From SAR324 cluster bacterium (lineage in GTDB: Bacteria; SAR324; XYD2-FULL-50-16): DNA of 64,000 nt. How positions within the stretch are numbered: the first letter of the stretch is position 1; each line of letters starts with the position of its first letter. Location of the stretch: the NCBI GenBank assembly GCA_028282885.1, contig JANQGX010000024.1:41302-105301 (forward strand). Reading direction: 5' to 3'. The position numbers and the translations under genes are program-made. Shown one piece after another: positions 8,166 through 18,073 of the stretch. A model generated the notes under the pieces. It was not told the origin of the DNA. It worked only from the letters and a program-made list of their open reading frames with translations, and made no database searches.

Positions 8166-9635
8166 TTGAATCCAAAGATCTCCGAAAAACAGGGGGGATT
8201 TCTGATTGAACGACCGGACTTGCTTCATTTCCCATGGATACTGGGCGTTCAGGGAACTCCCTTGCAGATGGGTTATCAGCAGGGGATTCTGTTAAGCGAT
8301 CTCATCCGAAAGACAGCGTCCGGTTTTTTAACACCGATTTTTGCGCAGTTTGGTGGTTGGCAACCCGGTTCGGGAGAGTCTCCGACGATGAAACAAATTC
8401 ATTCCGGGCGGGAGGCGCTGTTATCGGTTATGCAGTCTTACTTTATTCCGGCATTGGAAGATCAGGCTCCCGATTTGCTGGATGAGATGAAAGGAATAGC
8501 AGCCGGACTCGGGGAAGCGGGGGTGGAGATTCCGGAAGAAGACATTTTGATTGGAAACTGCGTTCCTGAAATCACGGAACTCCAGTTTTATCTCCCGGGA
8601 AACGCCGACAATGCTGTTGAGAACAAAGGTTGCAGCGATTGCGTAGCCTGGGGCAGGGCGACAGAAAATGGTGGATTAATCCATGGAACCAACTACGACT
8701 ATGCCACATTCAATGTTCTGCATAAGGGGATCGGTATGGTTGTCGCCCGGCCGGATTCCGGTTACCCATTTATGGCCCAGTGTCTTGCCGGTACAGTGGG
8801 ATTTTACCGTGGTATAAACCTGAAACGAATAACAACCGGTGAACTCACATCGGAATCCTCGGATCGTAACATCAAGGATCATCCGCGTATCCCACACGCC
8901 ATGCATATGAGAAAAATGCTGCAATTTGCATCTTCTACGGCAAGTGCAGTTGATATGATGAAGAAACTGGGGGGAACCACCGGGTACAATCACATGATTA
9001 GCGATGCTAAAATGCCGGGTGCCCTCGTCATAGAAGCTTCCTGCAACAAAATGGCTGTTGTGAACCCGAATGCCGATATTGATGCATTGTGATCCACCAA
9101 CCATTTCTTATCCTTTCCCGGGTATCGATCATACGATGGATCGGACTTGGCACTGGATCAACTGCAGTATTGGGGAGTTTCAGCCGATCAGGCCGATGCG
9201 GTTGAAAAATGGGAATCGCTGGTACGTGAAGAGACGGATAAAAGGTCGCTATCCTGGCAGAGGGGAGAAAAAATCAAGTCTCTCGTAAATGAAAACTATG
9301 GTTCGATTGATATTGATTGTATGATCAACATTTTGTCAGCGTACCCCTTGCAAAGACCCGTACAGGATCTTGGACAGTTTTCGGAATCATGTGAACAGCT
9401 TTACGGATTAAATGGTCCAATCGGAGATAAGAAACTGGCTTCCATCTTCAGTGCAGTGTTTGATACAGAGGAATTGACCGCCTGGGCAGCGGTCGGTGCG
9501 GAACCGGCCCAATCCGGAGTGTACTGGCCTTTCAACCTGCCGGATTACCTTGAATTGTTTGAGTCTCGAAACCTGAAGGAGGCAGTTCCGGAAATAAAGG
9601 CTTCTGATGGTAAAGTCTGTAAACAAACGGATTAA
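8166..9635 (+). pseudogene. C45-family (penicillin acyltransferase-like) amide hydrolase interrupted by one in-frame TGA
   Basis: A TTG start follows an AGGAGGT ribosome-binding site. The first 308 codons contain the C45 Ntn-hydrolase core: KGCSDCVAWGRATENGG (154-170; C156 is the likely nucleophile that would become the new N-terminus) followed by LIHGTNYDY. Codon 309 is TGA (9090-9092). The same frame then continues with STNHFLSFPGYRS, a typical TNHF motif of this family, up to 9635. The whole would be a normal 489-residue enzyme; TGG to TGA (Trp) is the simplest explanation. TGA is an ordinary stop elsewhere in this window, so recoding of the genome is excluded. Either a recent nonsense mutation, a sequencing error, or readthrough. 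Function if intact: hydrolysis or transfer of an acyl group at an amide. Confidence 0.8.
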
Positions 9636-9652
9636 TCCAAACAGAGAATAAA

Positions 9653-11086
9653 ATGACTTCACAAAACAACGGCAAAGAAACCGGCGGACGACTGACCTTT
9701 TTCAACAAATTTTTCTTCGGTGTGGGAGAGATTCCTATAACCACGGCTAAAACCGCACTGGGTGTGATCTTTATGATTTACCTGACCGATGTGGTGGGGC
9801 TGATTCCAGCTTTGGCAGGGTCAGTCTTCATGATTGGTCGGGCCTGGGACGGTTTTTCCGATCCCATCATGGGCTTTTTATCCGATCGAACCCGGACCCG
9901 TTGGGGCAGACGACGACCTTATTTTCTCATTGCAGCCATTCCCATGGCCTTTGTCTTCTACTTTATGTTTTTTCCCATGACACTGGGTTCCCAGGCCCAG
10001 AAAATGCTGGTCTATTCCAGCCTGTATGTTCTGTTCATGACTTTTATTACCGTGTACGGGGTTCCCTATCTGACCATGATGACGGAAATGACTGATGATT
10101 ATAGTCAAAGAACCAGCATGGCCAATTTCAGAATGTTCTTCTCCCTGGTTTTCGGATTGTTTGCGGTGGTAGTGCCGGAAATGATTGCCAAATCATATGT
10201 GCCCAAGGAACTGAAACAAGCGGTTAAGGATGGGCTGGAGTCTGCCGAGGCTATGGTACCCTATCTTCAGGAGGGTTACTCACTGGCAGGAACGATTATC
10301 GCTGTCATGTTGCTGGTCTTCCCCTTTGTTTTATTCGCCACAACAAAGGAGCGTTACAAGGATGTCAAAAAGAACCCGAGGTTGGAAGTGTTCAAGGAGC
10401 TGAAACAACTGGTGAAGAACCGACCTTTTCTGTTATTGCTGGTCATTTATGTTGGCTGTTTTGCGGCAATCAACGTTATTGAAGGATTTGTGCTATACTA
10501 CATCAAATACTGGATTCAGGATAAAAGTGTTTTCGAAATCCTGATGGTGACGGTCGTATTGGTCAGTGTGGTCTCCCTGCCCCTCTGGACCTTTATGACA
10601 AAGAAAATAGGCAAGCGGGTAACCACGATTGTGGCATTGACTTTTTGGGCTGTGACCCAGATGGGATGGATGCTGATCGATGGTGAGACGCCCCATATTA
10701 TCATTTACCTGACCGGAGCTATAATAGGTCTGGGTTATGGCGCAGCACATACCATGCCTTGGGCTATTTTCCCGGATGTGATGGATCTGGACGAACTGGA
10801 AACAGGTAAAAGAAGGGAGGGCATCTATGCCGGTCTAATGATGTTAACCATGAAAACCGGAAACGCCCTGGCCATGTTTCTGATTGGTGTTACCTTGTCA
10901 GCAGTTGGCTATATCGCCAATCAACCCCAAACCGGGTTGGCCTTGGAAGCCATGCGGGGAATCATGACTTTTGGTCCCTGGGTGTTTATCGTACCTGCAC
11001 TGATAGCTGCATGGTTTTTCCCGATTACACCGGAGCGTTACAAGGAGATTTGGGCGGATCTTGTCAAAATGCGTGAAACGGCGTGA
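9653..11086 (+). CDS. GPH-family (glycoside-pentoside-hexuronide:cation) symporter
   Basis: 477 aa, twelve hydrophobic segments. The conserved GPH stretch DGFSDPIMGFLSDRTRTR and then GRRRPYF appear after helix 2-3, as in MelB/XynB/UidB. The conserved middle motif with PDVMDLDELETGKRREG (about 382-396) is also present. It should couple import of a glycoside or uronide-like molecule to a cation. It begins 17 bases after the C45 gene and is the last plus-strand gene of the run. Two transporters (ACS and GPH) in one cluster suggest that two substrates, or a substrate and its conjugate, are handled. Confidence 0.9.
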   Translation: MTSQNNGKETGGRLTFFNKFFFGVGEIPITTAKTALGVIFMIYLTDVVGLIPALAGSVFMIGRAWDGFSDPIMGFLSDRTRTRWGRRRPYFLIAAIPMAFVFYFMFFPMTLGSQAQKMLVYSSLYVLFMTFITVYGVPYLTMMTEMTDDYSQRTSMANFRMFFSLVFGLFAVVVPEMIAKSYVPKELKQAVKDGLESAEAMVPYLQEGYSLAGTIIAVMLLVFPFVLFATTKERYKDVKKNPRLEVFKELKQLVKNRPFLLLLVIYVGCFAAINVIEGFVLYYIKYWIQDKSVFEILMVTVVLVSVVSLPLWTFMTKKIGKRVTTIVALTFWAVTQMGWMLIDGETPHIIIYLTGAIIGLGYGAAHTMPWAIFPDVMDLDELETGKRREGIYAGLMMLTMKTGNALAMFLIGVTLSAVGYIANQPQTGLALEAMRGIMTFGPWVFIVPALIAAWFFPITPERYKEIWADLVKMRETA

Positions 11087-11088
11087 CA

Positions 11089-11874
11089 TCAGATTTCGGC
11101 TTTTTCCTGAACAATCCCCCCGCCATCGACAACGAACTCCTGGCCGGTGATAAAGCTCGAGTTATCCGAAGCCAGGAATGCGCATAGCTGACCGATATCT
11201 TCCACGGTACCGATTCGCTTTGATGGATTGCTTACTGCCAGCCTTTTGCGGGCTTCTGTTACACTGATTCCCAGATCTTCAGCCAGTGGATTTATCAATG
11301 GCGTATCGATAAATCCCGGCAAAACGGCATTCACCGTGATTCCCTTTTCTGCCAGTTCAATGGCCAGATTGCGTGTAAATCCGGATATGGCTCCCTTGGA
11401 AGCAGCATAGGCGCAAAGGCCCGGATCACCAACACGTGGCCCGGTAACCGAAGCGATATTGATGATCCGGCCCTTTCCTTTTTTGATCATTCCCGGTACC
11501 ACCGCCTTGGCACAATTCCAGGTACCGTTAAAATTGACATCCATCACAGCATCGCGATCTGCTCTTGTAGCTTCAATAAAGGATGAAAATCTGGCTATTC
11601 CCGCATTATTGACAAGAATATCGATGCTTTCGGGATGATTAAGGGATTCCCCAAGCAACTGTATGATTCCCTTAAAGTCGGTAACATCGGCTTGCTGGGG
11701 AGTAACCTGGTATCCGGATTTTCGAAGTTTTTCAGCATAGGATATAACCTCCGGATTGATATCCCACAAGATCACTCTCGCTCCGGATTCAGCCAATGTC
11801 CTGGCTATTCCTGCACCGATTCCCCGGGCAGCACCAGTGACCAGGGCCAGTTTATCTTTCAGGTTTGGCATCAT
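11089..11874 (-). CDS. Short-chain dehydrogenase/reductase (SDR), classical type
   Basis: 261 aa. Cofactor loop TGAARGIG (13-20), NNAG (89-92), and the catalytic set S142, Y156, K160 in YAASKG are all present. The C-terminal FITGQEFVVDGG motif is typical of FabG-like enzymes. It oxidises or reduces an alcohol/ketone with NAD(P)H; the aspartate in WDIN (38) after the second strand favours NAD. The start follows AAGGA. It is convergent with the GPH symporter, with only two bases between the stop codons and no visible terminator, so read-through antisense RNA is possible. Substrate unknown. Confidence 0.9.
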   Translation of the reverse strand: MMPNLKDKLALVTGAARGIGAGIARTLAESGARVILWDINPEVISYAEKLRKSGYQVTPQQADVTDFKGIIQLLGESLNHPESIDILVNNAGIARFSSFIEATRADRDAVMDVNFNGTWNCAKAVVPGMIKKGKGRIINIASVTGPRVGDPGLCAYAASKGAISGFTRNLAIELAEKGITVNAVLPGFIDTPLINPLAEDLGISVTEARKRLAVSNPSKRIGTVEDIGQLCAFLASDNSSFITGQEFVVDGGGIVQEKAEI

Positions 11875-12185
11875 TCAGTCCTTTTTTCGTTTTTCATCAG
11901 ACAATACTCATTGGGGATCTGGGCTGAGGTATCAGTTCAGGGAGCATTTTTGCGATAACCCGACAATGGATAGCACACTCGAAAGAGTTCCATTGATAAA
12001 AACTGGTTCGTCGGAATCTTAAAAACCTTGATTTGATCCAATAAACTGAATTTATGGATTTACCATTTTCATAAAAAATGGATATGCTGTCACCTGATTT
12101 TACGATTTGGCGCATCCACATGATGTTGTGGGGATGCCGATTCATCATTGTATAGCCCCTTCTTCTTCAATTAATGGAGATCTGT
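11875..12185. promoter_or_regulatory. Divergent intergenic region between the SDR gene and the nucleotidase gene
   Basis: AT-rich, with no gene. An inverted repeat CCATTTT (12063-12069) / AAAATGG (12075-12081) with a 5-base spacer is the only clear structure and could be an operator. Promoters for both flanking genes must lie here, but I cannot place them with confidence. Confidence 0.3.
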
Positions 12186-14165
12186 ATGAAAAGCAAGTGT
12201 CTGTTTTTCGTTTTTCTTCTGTTATGGACTGCCTTTTCCGGCACAGCAGCAGATGCCGAAACACGTTTGACCATTCTGCACACCAACGACCTTCATTCGC
12301 AATTTCTGGGATTGGCTCCCAACAGTGACTATACCCCGATGAAAACAGGTGATGACAAAACAGTCGGGGGTTGGGCACGAATTGCTACGGTTATAAAAGA
12401 AGAAAGAAACAGTCGGGAGAACCCGGTACTGGTGCTGGATGCCGGGGATTTTTTGATGGGATCTCTTTTTCATATGGTCAGTCGGGAAGAGGCTTATGAA
12501 CTGGTTTTGATGAAGGAGATGGGTTTTGATATTACCACCCTGGGCAACCATGAGTTTGATCTCAAACCGGAAGGTTTAGCTCGGATTCTGGCATCAGCGG
12601 CCCGCAAAGGCAAATTACCCGATATAGTCGCATCGAATGTCTTGTTCAGCGAAACCGATAAGCGGGATGACGGTCTTGAGACGTTGTTCAGAAAAGGGCC
12701 GGTTAAACCGTACATTGTCCTGCAAAAAGCTGATTTGAAGATTGGTATTTTCGGTTTGGTCGGAACAGATGCAGCAGGTGTGGCCCCTTTTGCCTCACCG
12801 GTTAAGTTCGAAGATCCGGTGGAAGCAGCACGGAAAATGGTTAATACCTTAAGAAATGAAGAAAAGGTTGATCTGGTCATCTGCCTGTCCCATAGCGGTT
12901 TAAGAGAGATTGAGACAAAATCCGAGGATGAGATATTATCGGAAGCTGTTGCCGGTATAGACATTATCGTCAGCGGACATACCCATACCCGGCTTCATAA
13001 TCCGATAGTCAAAAATGACACGATCATCGTCCAGGCATGGGAATATGGCAAGGAGATGGGATTACTTGAAATCGGTGTGGATCAGGGTAAGGTCAGTCTT
13101 GTGGATTACAGGACTATTGTTATCGATGACAGTATCCAGGGAGATCCCGAAATTCATGCAGCGGTCAATACCGCCATCGATACGGTGAACAAAAAGGTGT
13201 TACAACCATATGGGCTGGAATTTGACAAGGTGTTGGTTGAAACCGCATTTGATCTTCCAATTGAACAAAAGGAGACCAGCCTGGGTAATCTGATTACCGA
13301 TGCCACCCGATGGGCGGTTGATAAGGCAGAATATGATCCTTCAGATCCGATTAGCAGGGTGAACATCTCCATTCAATCCAATGGAGTAATTCGGGATAAT
13401 ATTCTGGTCGGCAATACCGGTCAGGTGACGGTCGCCGATCTGTTCAGAATCGTCCCCCTTGGGATTGGTTGGGATGGCAGCATGAGTTATCCCCTGGTAT
13501 CTTTTTATATCACGGCAGCGGAAATCAAAAAGGCTTGTGAAATCCTGACAACCGTCTATCCCCTGAAAGGGAGTGACTATTTCCTCCAGTTTTCAGGTGC
13601 AAGGGTGATTTACAATCCGAACCGGATGCTGTTTGACCGTGTGACCGGGATATATCTTGAGGACGAAAAGGGTGTTCTCCAACCGTTGGATTACTCCGGG
13701 GCTGACAAACGTCTCTACAAGACCGTTTCCAACATCTACAATGCAACATTTATCAAGGTTATTGGCGATTTTACCTATGGGATATTGACCATTGTTCCCA
13801 AAGACAGGGAGGGAAATCCCATTAGTGATCTGGCTGACTTCCGCGTGGACGGTGATCACGAGCAACCCGGGGTACAGGAGATCAAGGATTGGACAGCCTT
13901 GATGTCCTATGTCGGATCCTTTGCGGATAAAGACGGGAACGGTATTCCGGATATTCCGGACAGATATCGAGATATTGAGCGCAGGCTGGTTGTGGAAGCC
14001 AGCCTGAACCCGGTTCGGTTGCTTTCGGGCGGCAGTTATGTAACCTGGATTGCCTTTGCCGTTCTGATCGTTGTCCTGGTTATCCTGGTATTCGCCGGTT
14101 ACCTGCCGATTCGAATCATCAGGAAAAGAAAACGAAACAGGATACACTCTCTTCAAAGAAAATAA
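12186..14165 (+). CDS. Membrane-anchored UshA-like 5'-nucleotidase / metallophosphatase
   Basis: 659 aa from ATG 12186, preferred over the in-frame ATG at 12174 because GGAGA (12176-12180) then sits 5 bases upstream and a clean signal peptide (MKSKC, hydrophobic core, ATADA-like end) results. Metallophosphatase motifs: LHTNDLHS, GNHEFD, SGHTHTRLH. The C-terminal 5'-nucleotidase domain includes NLITDATRW and IQSNGVIRDN. Near the end, DKDGNGIPDIPD resembles a calcium-binding loop. A last hydrophobic helix followed by RKRKRNR anchors it in the membrane. It should dephosphorylate nucleotides in the periplasm. The C-terminal anchor is unusual for Gram-negative UshA, which is soluble; cell-wall 5'-nucleotidases of Gram-positives use a comparable tail. 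Confidence 0.88.
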   Translation: MKSKCLFFVFLLLWTAFSGTAADAETRLTILHTNDLHSQFLGLAPNSDYTPMKTGDDKTVGGWARIATVIKEERNSRENPVLVLDAGDFLMGSLFHMVSREEAYELVLMKEMGFDITTLGNHEFDLKPEGLARILASAARKGKLPDIVASNVLFSETDKRDDGLETLFRKGPVKPYIVLQKADLKIGIFGLVGTDAAGVAPFASPVKFEDPVEAARKMVNTLRNEEKVDLVICLSHSGLREIETKSEDEILSEAVAGIDIIVSGHTHTRLHNPIVKNDTIIVQAWEYGKEMGLLEIGVDQGKVSLVDYRTIVIDDSIQGDPEIHAAVNTAIDTVNKKVLQPYGLEFDKVLVETAFDLPIEQKETSLGNLITDATRWAVDKAEYDPSDPISRVNISIQSNGVIRDNILVGNTGQVTVADLFRIVPLGIGWDGSMSYPLVSFYITAAEIKKACEILTTVYPLKGSDYFLQFSGARVIYNPNRMLFDRVTGIYLEDEKGVLQPLDYSGADKRLYKTVSNIYNATFIKVIGDFTYGILTIVPKDREGNPISDLADFRVDGDHEQPGVQEIKDWTALMSYVGSFADKDGNGIPDIPDRYRDIERRLVVEASLNPVRLLSGGSYVTWIAFAVLIVVLVILVFAGYLPIRIIRKRKRNRIHSLQRK

Positions 14166-14210
14166 AAAAAACAGGTGGTGCGGACCTCTGAACAGTCCGA
14201 ACCCTGTTTT
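14164..14210. terminator. Bidirectional rho-independent terminator
   Basis: AAACAGG (14168-14174) pairs with CCTGTTT (14203-14209), and the inner CGGAC (14181-14185) pairs with GTCCG (14195-14199). The stem is flanked by an A-run on the left and TTTT on the right. It lies between two convergent stops (nucleotidase at 14165 and MCP at 14222), where it can serve both strands. Confidence 0.75.
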
Positions 14211-14221
14211 GAGCTATCCGA

Positions 14222-15763
14222 TCAGAACCTCTTTTTCAACCGGAACCTCTGCATGGTTTGCTGGAGGCTGAGAGACTGATTCTTCAGGTCTTGTGAAGCG
14301 GATGAGGTCTGTTCCGAAATGGCAGAATTTTGTTGAACAATGTCATTGACCTGGTCAATGGCTTTTGCCATCTCCTCGATTCCGTTTCGTTGTTCTTCCG
14401 ACCCTGAGGCGATATCATTCACCAGTCCGTTGACCTGGTCCACACCCTCCATAATCTCGCCAAGCATTTTTGCTGTGGTGTCAACTCTTTCCACGCCTCT
14501 TTCCATCTCTTTGATCGAAGTTTCGACCAGTTCTGTGGTGTTCTTGGCAGCTTCGGCGCTCCGACCCGCCAGGTTTCTGACCTCTTCTGCCACAACTGAA
14601 AATCCTTTTCCATATTTTCCGGCCCTGGCGGCTTCCACTGCCGCATTCAAGGCGAGCAAGTTGGTTTGAAAGGCGATTTCATCAATTACTTTTACAATTT
14701 TAGTGATATCGTGTCCGGTTTTCGCGATGGTGTTCATAGCGGTTACCATCTCTTCCATCTCTTGATTCCCTGAATTAACGATATCAAGGGTGGAACGGGT
14801 CAATCTTTTCGATTCACCGGCTTTTTGATTGTTGTCCCTGGTGAGGTTTTCGATCTCGTTCATGGAAGAAGAGATCTGTTCAAGGCTTGCCGCCTGGGTG
14901 GAGGTTCCATCTGCGAGTGTTTTTGCTGAATCGGACAGGTTTTGGGCACCGGTATGGATCAGCGAGCTGGTATCAACAGCGTCCAAAACGGTCCGGCTTA
15001 GCAACTCAATGGCATTATTGACACTTGATTTCATCCGCTCCAGCTCGCCGTCCAGTTGATAAGAGATGCGCTCGGAAAGATCACTCTCGGAGACCGCCTT
15101 CATCACCCGGTTCACATTTTCCAAGGCTTCCATCAACTGCGCGTTGGCTTGCCTGAATTGCTCTTCAGCCCGGTTGAACTTGAGAAAGTTACCATTGCTG
15201 TTGTTTTCAAATATCCCTCCCAGTATTGTAACAAACACGACCAGCACGCTGTAGGTAACCAGGTTGTATTTATCCAGTGCATTACCTGAAAGCTCTTGAA
15301 CCGGCAGCTCCATGCCGGTTTGTTTGAGGGAGTAAATCAAAATCATTGCAGTCGTGGAGAGAACTCCCCAGACAATGCCGGTTTTCAGTCCCAGCATGAT
15401 CATGGCGCATAAGGAAACAATAGCAAGATAGGAAGTGATGGTGCTGGTCATTCCGCCTCGCATAATGACCACCACGGAAGCCAGTATGAAGAGACCGGCC
15501 AGTACCCAGTTGGCCGATAAAGCACGAGACCCTGTCCATTTCATAAGAAAAGGGCCAATAATCACAAAAGTACCAAATCCGATAACAGCAAATCCGACAA
15601 CGAGGTTGACATTGATGAGCAGGCTTCGCACACTTTGCAGCAGAACCACCAGTCCGATCAACAGACCTATCCCTACGGTCATTTTCGCTCTACCGAACTG
15701 CAGAATATCATTTTTTATCTCTTCGGGTATAAACCAGTCGAATATCTTATTGTACCAACTCAC
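14222..15763 (-). CDS. Methyl-accepting chemotaxis protein with a six-helix membrane sensor
   Basis: 513 aa from GTG, with AGGAGAGGAG just upstream. Six hydrophobic helices (about 27-49, 50-74, 80-101, 105-126, 128-146, 168-187) replace the usual two helices with a periplasmic domain. A HAMP-like linker follows (about 200-260). The cytoplasmic signalling domain contains the hairpin tip [20 protein letters not shown] and [15 protein letters not shown]. It relays attractant or membrane-state signals to CheA/CheW; none of those genes is in the window. With almost no extracellular loop it probably senses something in or across the membrane (inference). It is divergent from the methyltransferase gene at 15992. 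Confidence 0.93.
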   Translation of the reverse strand: MSWYNKIFDWFIPEEIKNDILQFGRAKMTVGIGLLIGLVVLLQSVRSLLINVNLVVGFAVIGFGTFVIIGPFLMKWTGSRALSANWVLAGLFILASVVVIMRGGMTSTITSYLAIVSLCAMIMLGLKTGIVWGVLSTTAMILIYSLKQTGMELPVQELSGNALDKYNLVTYSVLVVFVTILGGIFENNSNGNFLKFNRAEEQFRQANAQLMEALENVNRVMKAVSESDLSERISYQLDGELERMKSSVNNAIELLSRTVLDAVDTSSLIHTGAQNLSDSAKTLADGTSTQAASLEQISSSMNEIENLTRDNNQKAGESKRLTRSTLDIVNSGNQEMEEMVTAMNTIAKTGHDITKIVKVIDEIAFQTNLLALNAAVEAARAGKYGKGFSVVAEEVRNLAGRSAEAAKNTTELVETSIKEMERGVERVDTTAKMLGEIMEGVDQVNGLVNDIASGSEEQRNGIEEMAKAIDQVNDIVQQNSAISEQTSSASQDLKNQSLSLQQTMQRFRLKKRF

Positions 15764-15991
15764 GGCTCTCCTCTCCTTAAAACAGGTCCTGTCCTTGACC
15801 CAGGAACGTTAGGTGTATCTAAATGAACTATCACGACTGAAGTTTGAATCGTTAATTCTTACGATATTGTCTGATTCAGTCAATGCTGTCTGAAGAGCTC
15901 CATGTTCCAGTTACGGTTTAATAGGGGTCGGATGGATTCAGACAGCCGTCTTTTTATTGAATTTTGCCACAATTGCGGATAAAGTGATGCA

Positions 15992-16567
15992 ATGAGCGAC
16001 TATTATGAAAAGAATTTCGAAAAATACTATAAAGCAACAGTAGATCTCGATCCTTCCTCATTTTTAAATCCCTTGAAGGAAAGATTAGAGCCTGGAGCAA
16101 CCATACTGGACATAGGCTGTGGTTCGGGCAGGGATCTGCTGTGGCTAAAAAAGAGGGGATTTCAGCCCTATGGCCTGGAAAAGGCGGAGAACCTGGCACA
16201 TCTCGCCCGTGATGTGTCCGGCTGCCAGGTGATGACAGGGGATGTCCTCAATTTTGATTTTTCCCACCTCGTGTTTGATGCACTGTTATTGATCGGTTCC
16301 CTGGTTCATTTTGAAACTGCTGAAGTGGAAAAGGTCCTGCTGCGCATTCAGAAAGCACTGACACCCAATGGTTTGATTCTGCTGACCCTGAAAGAAGGAG
16401 TTGGCCGAAAACAAGGAGAAGATGGCAGGGTCTTTGTGCTTTGGCAGGAATCTCTCCTGCGTTCCCTGGCCCCGAAACTCGGCCTCCGGATTCTGGAACT
16501 TAATCGGCAGACGTCGCTATTGGAAAACGGCGAACCATGGCTCGGTCTTTTGCTTGCCCGGGTCTGA
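15992..16567 (+). CDS. SAM-dependent class I methyltransferase, small
   Basis: 191 aa. The SAM-binding motif I ILDIGCGSGRDL lies near residues 34-46, followed by an acidic end of strand 2 (GLEKAE) and motif II-like FDALLLIGSLVHF. This compact pattern is common in predicted methyltransferases related to the TehB/UbiE group. No substrate-recognition domain is evident. It stands alone between a divergent MCP gene and a long intergenic region. Confidence 0.8.
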   Translation: MSDYYEKNFEKYYKATVDLDPSSFLNPLKERLEPGATILDIGCGSGRDLLWLKKRGFQPYGLEKAENLAHLARDVSGCQVMTGDVLNFDFSHLVFDALLLIGSLVHFETAEVEKVLLRIQKALTPNGLILLTLKEGVGRKQGEDGRVFVLWQESLLRSLAPKLGLRILELNRQTSLLENGEPWLGLLLARV

Positions 16568-17138
16568 TCCCAAACTCCAACCGGACTGTTATTTCTGTTA
16601 AGGAGATTCTTTTTTGCCGAACGCTTGTCTATAAAAGCATGATGACTGACGATCTTGTCGTTGAATCATGAAAGATGTTAGTTTTTTGGTATTATTGGTT
16701 TGTTTGAGTCATTATTAACTGTTGACAGAGTGTTGCAGAAAACAGATGATTTTAATCAGTCTTCATCAGATCAGGCGTTGGCTTAAGGGATTGTTAGATT
16801 TGGAGTCGGTTGGATTTTCCATACTTTTCGAAAACTCGGCAATCTGTTTTTACTATCCGGAATCGATATTCAGGGCAAGGTATTTCAGATAGATAAGTCG
16901 GATTAACGGATACAGACTGATAAGTTAATCGGGGACTAGATTTCGAAAAGTAACTAAAACGACTATGAAATAACTAAAGATAACAACAAAACCTTGAAAG
17001 AAATGATCTGATAAGGCCATTACACTGGGTTGAGAACTCCTGTTTTCATCAGGACAGCGGGTTGCGGGAGGGCATCTATCAGTGGCAAATCTTAAATAAT
17101 ATGAGGGAGATCACCCGAATTAATTAGAGGAGAATCAA
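16568..17138. promoter_or_regulatory. 571-base region upstream of tupA
   Basis: No plausible coding frame. AT-rich in its right half, with a direct repeat GAAA-(A/G)TAACTAAA (about 16946-16979). A TTGACA (16722) with a poor -10 lies about 400 bases before tupA. The tupA ribosome-binding site GAGGAG is at 17127-17132. I see no molybdenum/tungsten-cofactor riboswitch that I could support. Confidence 0.3.
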
Positions 17139-18032
17139 ATGATCCGAGTCAAAAACCTAACAATCGGTTTGTTTTTATCCATGTTTGTTATAGGATTGAT
17201 GTGTACCCAGACGTTAGGGGAAACACTGAAGATGTCGACCACAACCAGTACCCAGGCTTCGGGTTTGTTGGATGTACTGCTGCCCGAACTTGAGAAAGAT
17301 ACGGGGATCAGAATCAAAGTGATTGCCAAGGGAACTGGCGCTGCCATCAGGGATGGTATCGATGGAAACGTGGATGTGATCTTTGTCCATGCCAAGGCCA
17401 GGGAAGAGAAATTTGTGGCTGACGGATTCGGGACCAAGCGCTATGCCGTCATGCACAATGATTTCGTCATCCTGGGGCCGGCCAGCGATCCTGCTGGAAT
17501 TAAAGGAATGAAGGATGCCGCAACAGCCCTGGCCAGGATAGCCGCATCCGGCTCCATGTTCATTTCACGCGGAGACGACAGTGGAACCCATACCAAGGAA
17601 CAGGCCCTGTGGAAAAGCTCGGGGGTCAAACTGAAGCAGACCACTCAATCCATCGTCAAAAAAGGGAAGAAAACGCAGATCAGTTTTTTCCAACCTGAAG
17701 GGGCGAGCTGGTATCGATCCATCGGGCAGGGGATGGGTAAAACCCTGACCTTCGCTGACGAGAAGCAAGCATATACTTTGGCTGACAGGGGCACCTATAT
17801 CAAATATAAATTTGGCAGGGAAGTTCCCGTAGACCTGGAGGTGCTCTCCGAGGGTGATGAACTGCTTAGTAATCCGTACGGAGTTATCCCGATCAACCCG
17901 AAGACCCATCCGCATGTGAAGTTTGCGGTGGCCAGGCAATTTGCCGAGTGGCTGGTTTCCAAAAGGGGCCAGGATCTGATTGGTGGATATCGCCTCTTGG
18001 GAAAACAGCTCTTCTATCCGGATGCTCTGTAG
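17139..18032 (+). CDS. tupA: Tungstate ABC transporter, substrate-binding protein
   Basis: 297 aa with an N-terminal signal/hydrophobic segment (about 6-27). The mature start carries STTTSTQASGLLDVLLP, the TTTS signature that ligates tungstate in TupA proteins. The second oxyanion segment ISRGDDSGTHTKE is also diagnostic of TupA/WtpA-like binding proteins of this subgroup. It captures tungstate in the periplasm and delivers it to TupBC. ATG start with GAGGAG 6 bases upstream. It is followed by a long perfect hairpin and then tupB. Confidence 0.95.
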   Translation: MIRVKNLTIGLFLSMFVIGLMCTQTLGETLKMSTTTSTQASGLLDVLLPELEKDTGIRIKVIAKGTGAAIRDGIDGNVDVIFVHAKAREEKFVADGFGTKRYAVMHNDFVILGPASDPAGIKGMKDAATALARIAASGSMFISRGDDSGTHTKEQALWKSSGVKLKQTTQSIVKKGKKTQISFFQPEGASWYRSIGQGMGKTLTFADEKQAYTLADRGTYIKYKFGREVPVDLEVLSEGDELLSNPYGVIPINPKTHPHVKFAVARQFAEWLVSKRGQDLIGGYRLLGKQLFYPDAL

Positions 18033-18073
18033 GATACCAAGCAAGGGATTGATTAACATTTAGTTACACTGTT

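Noticed and set aside
9090..9092. TGA as selenocysteine or a genome-wide Trp codon
   Set aside because: Many genes here end in TGA as their only stop, and I see no strong hairpin just downstream of it. A mutation or sequencing error is simpler.
16568..17138. Molybdenum/tungsten cofactor riboswitch before tupA
   Set aside because: I found no set of paired stems that matches it; only an AT-rich leader.
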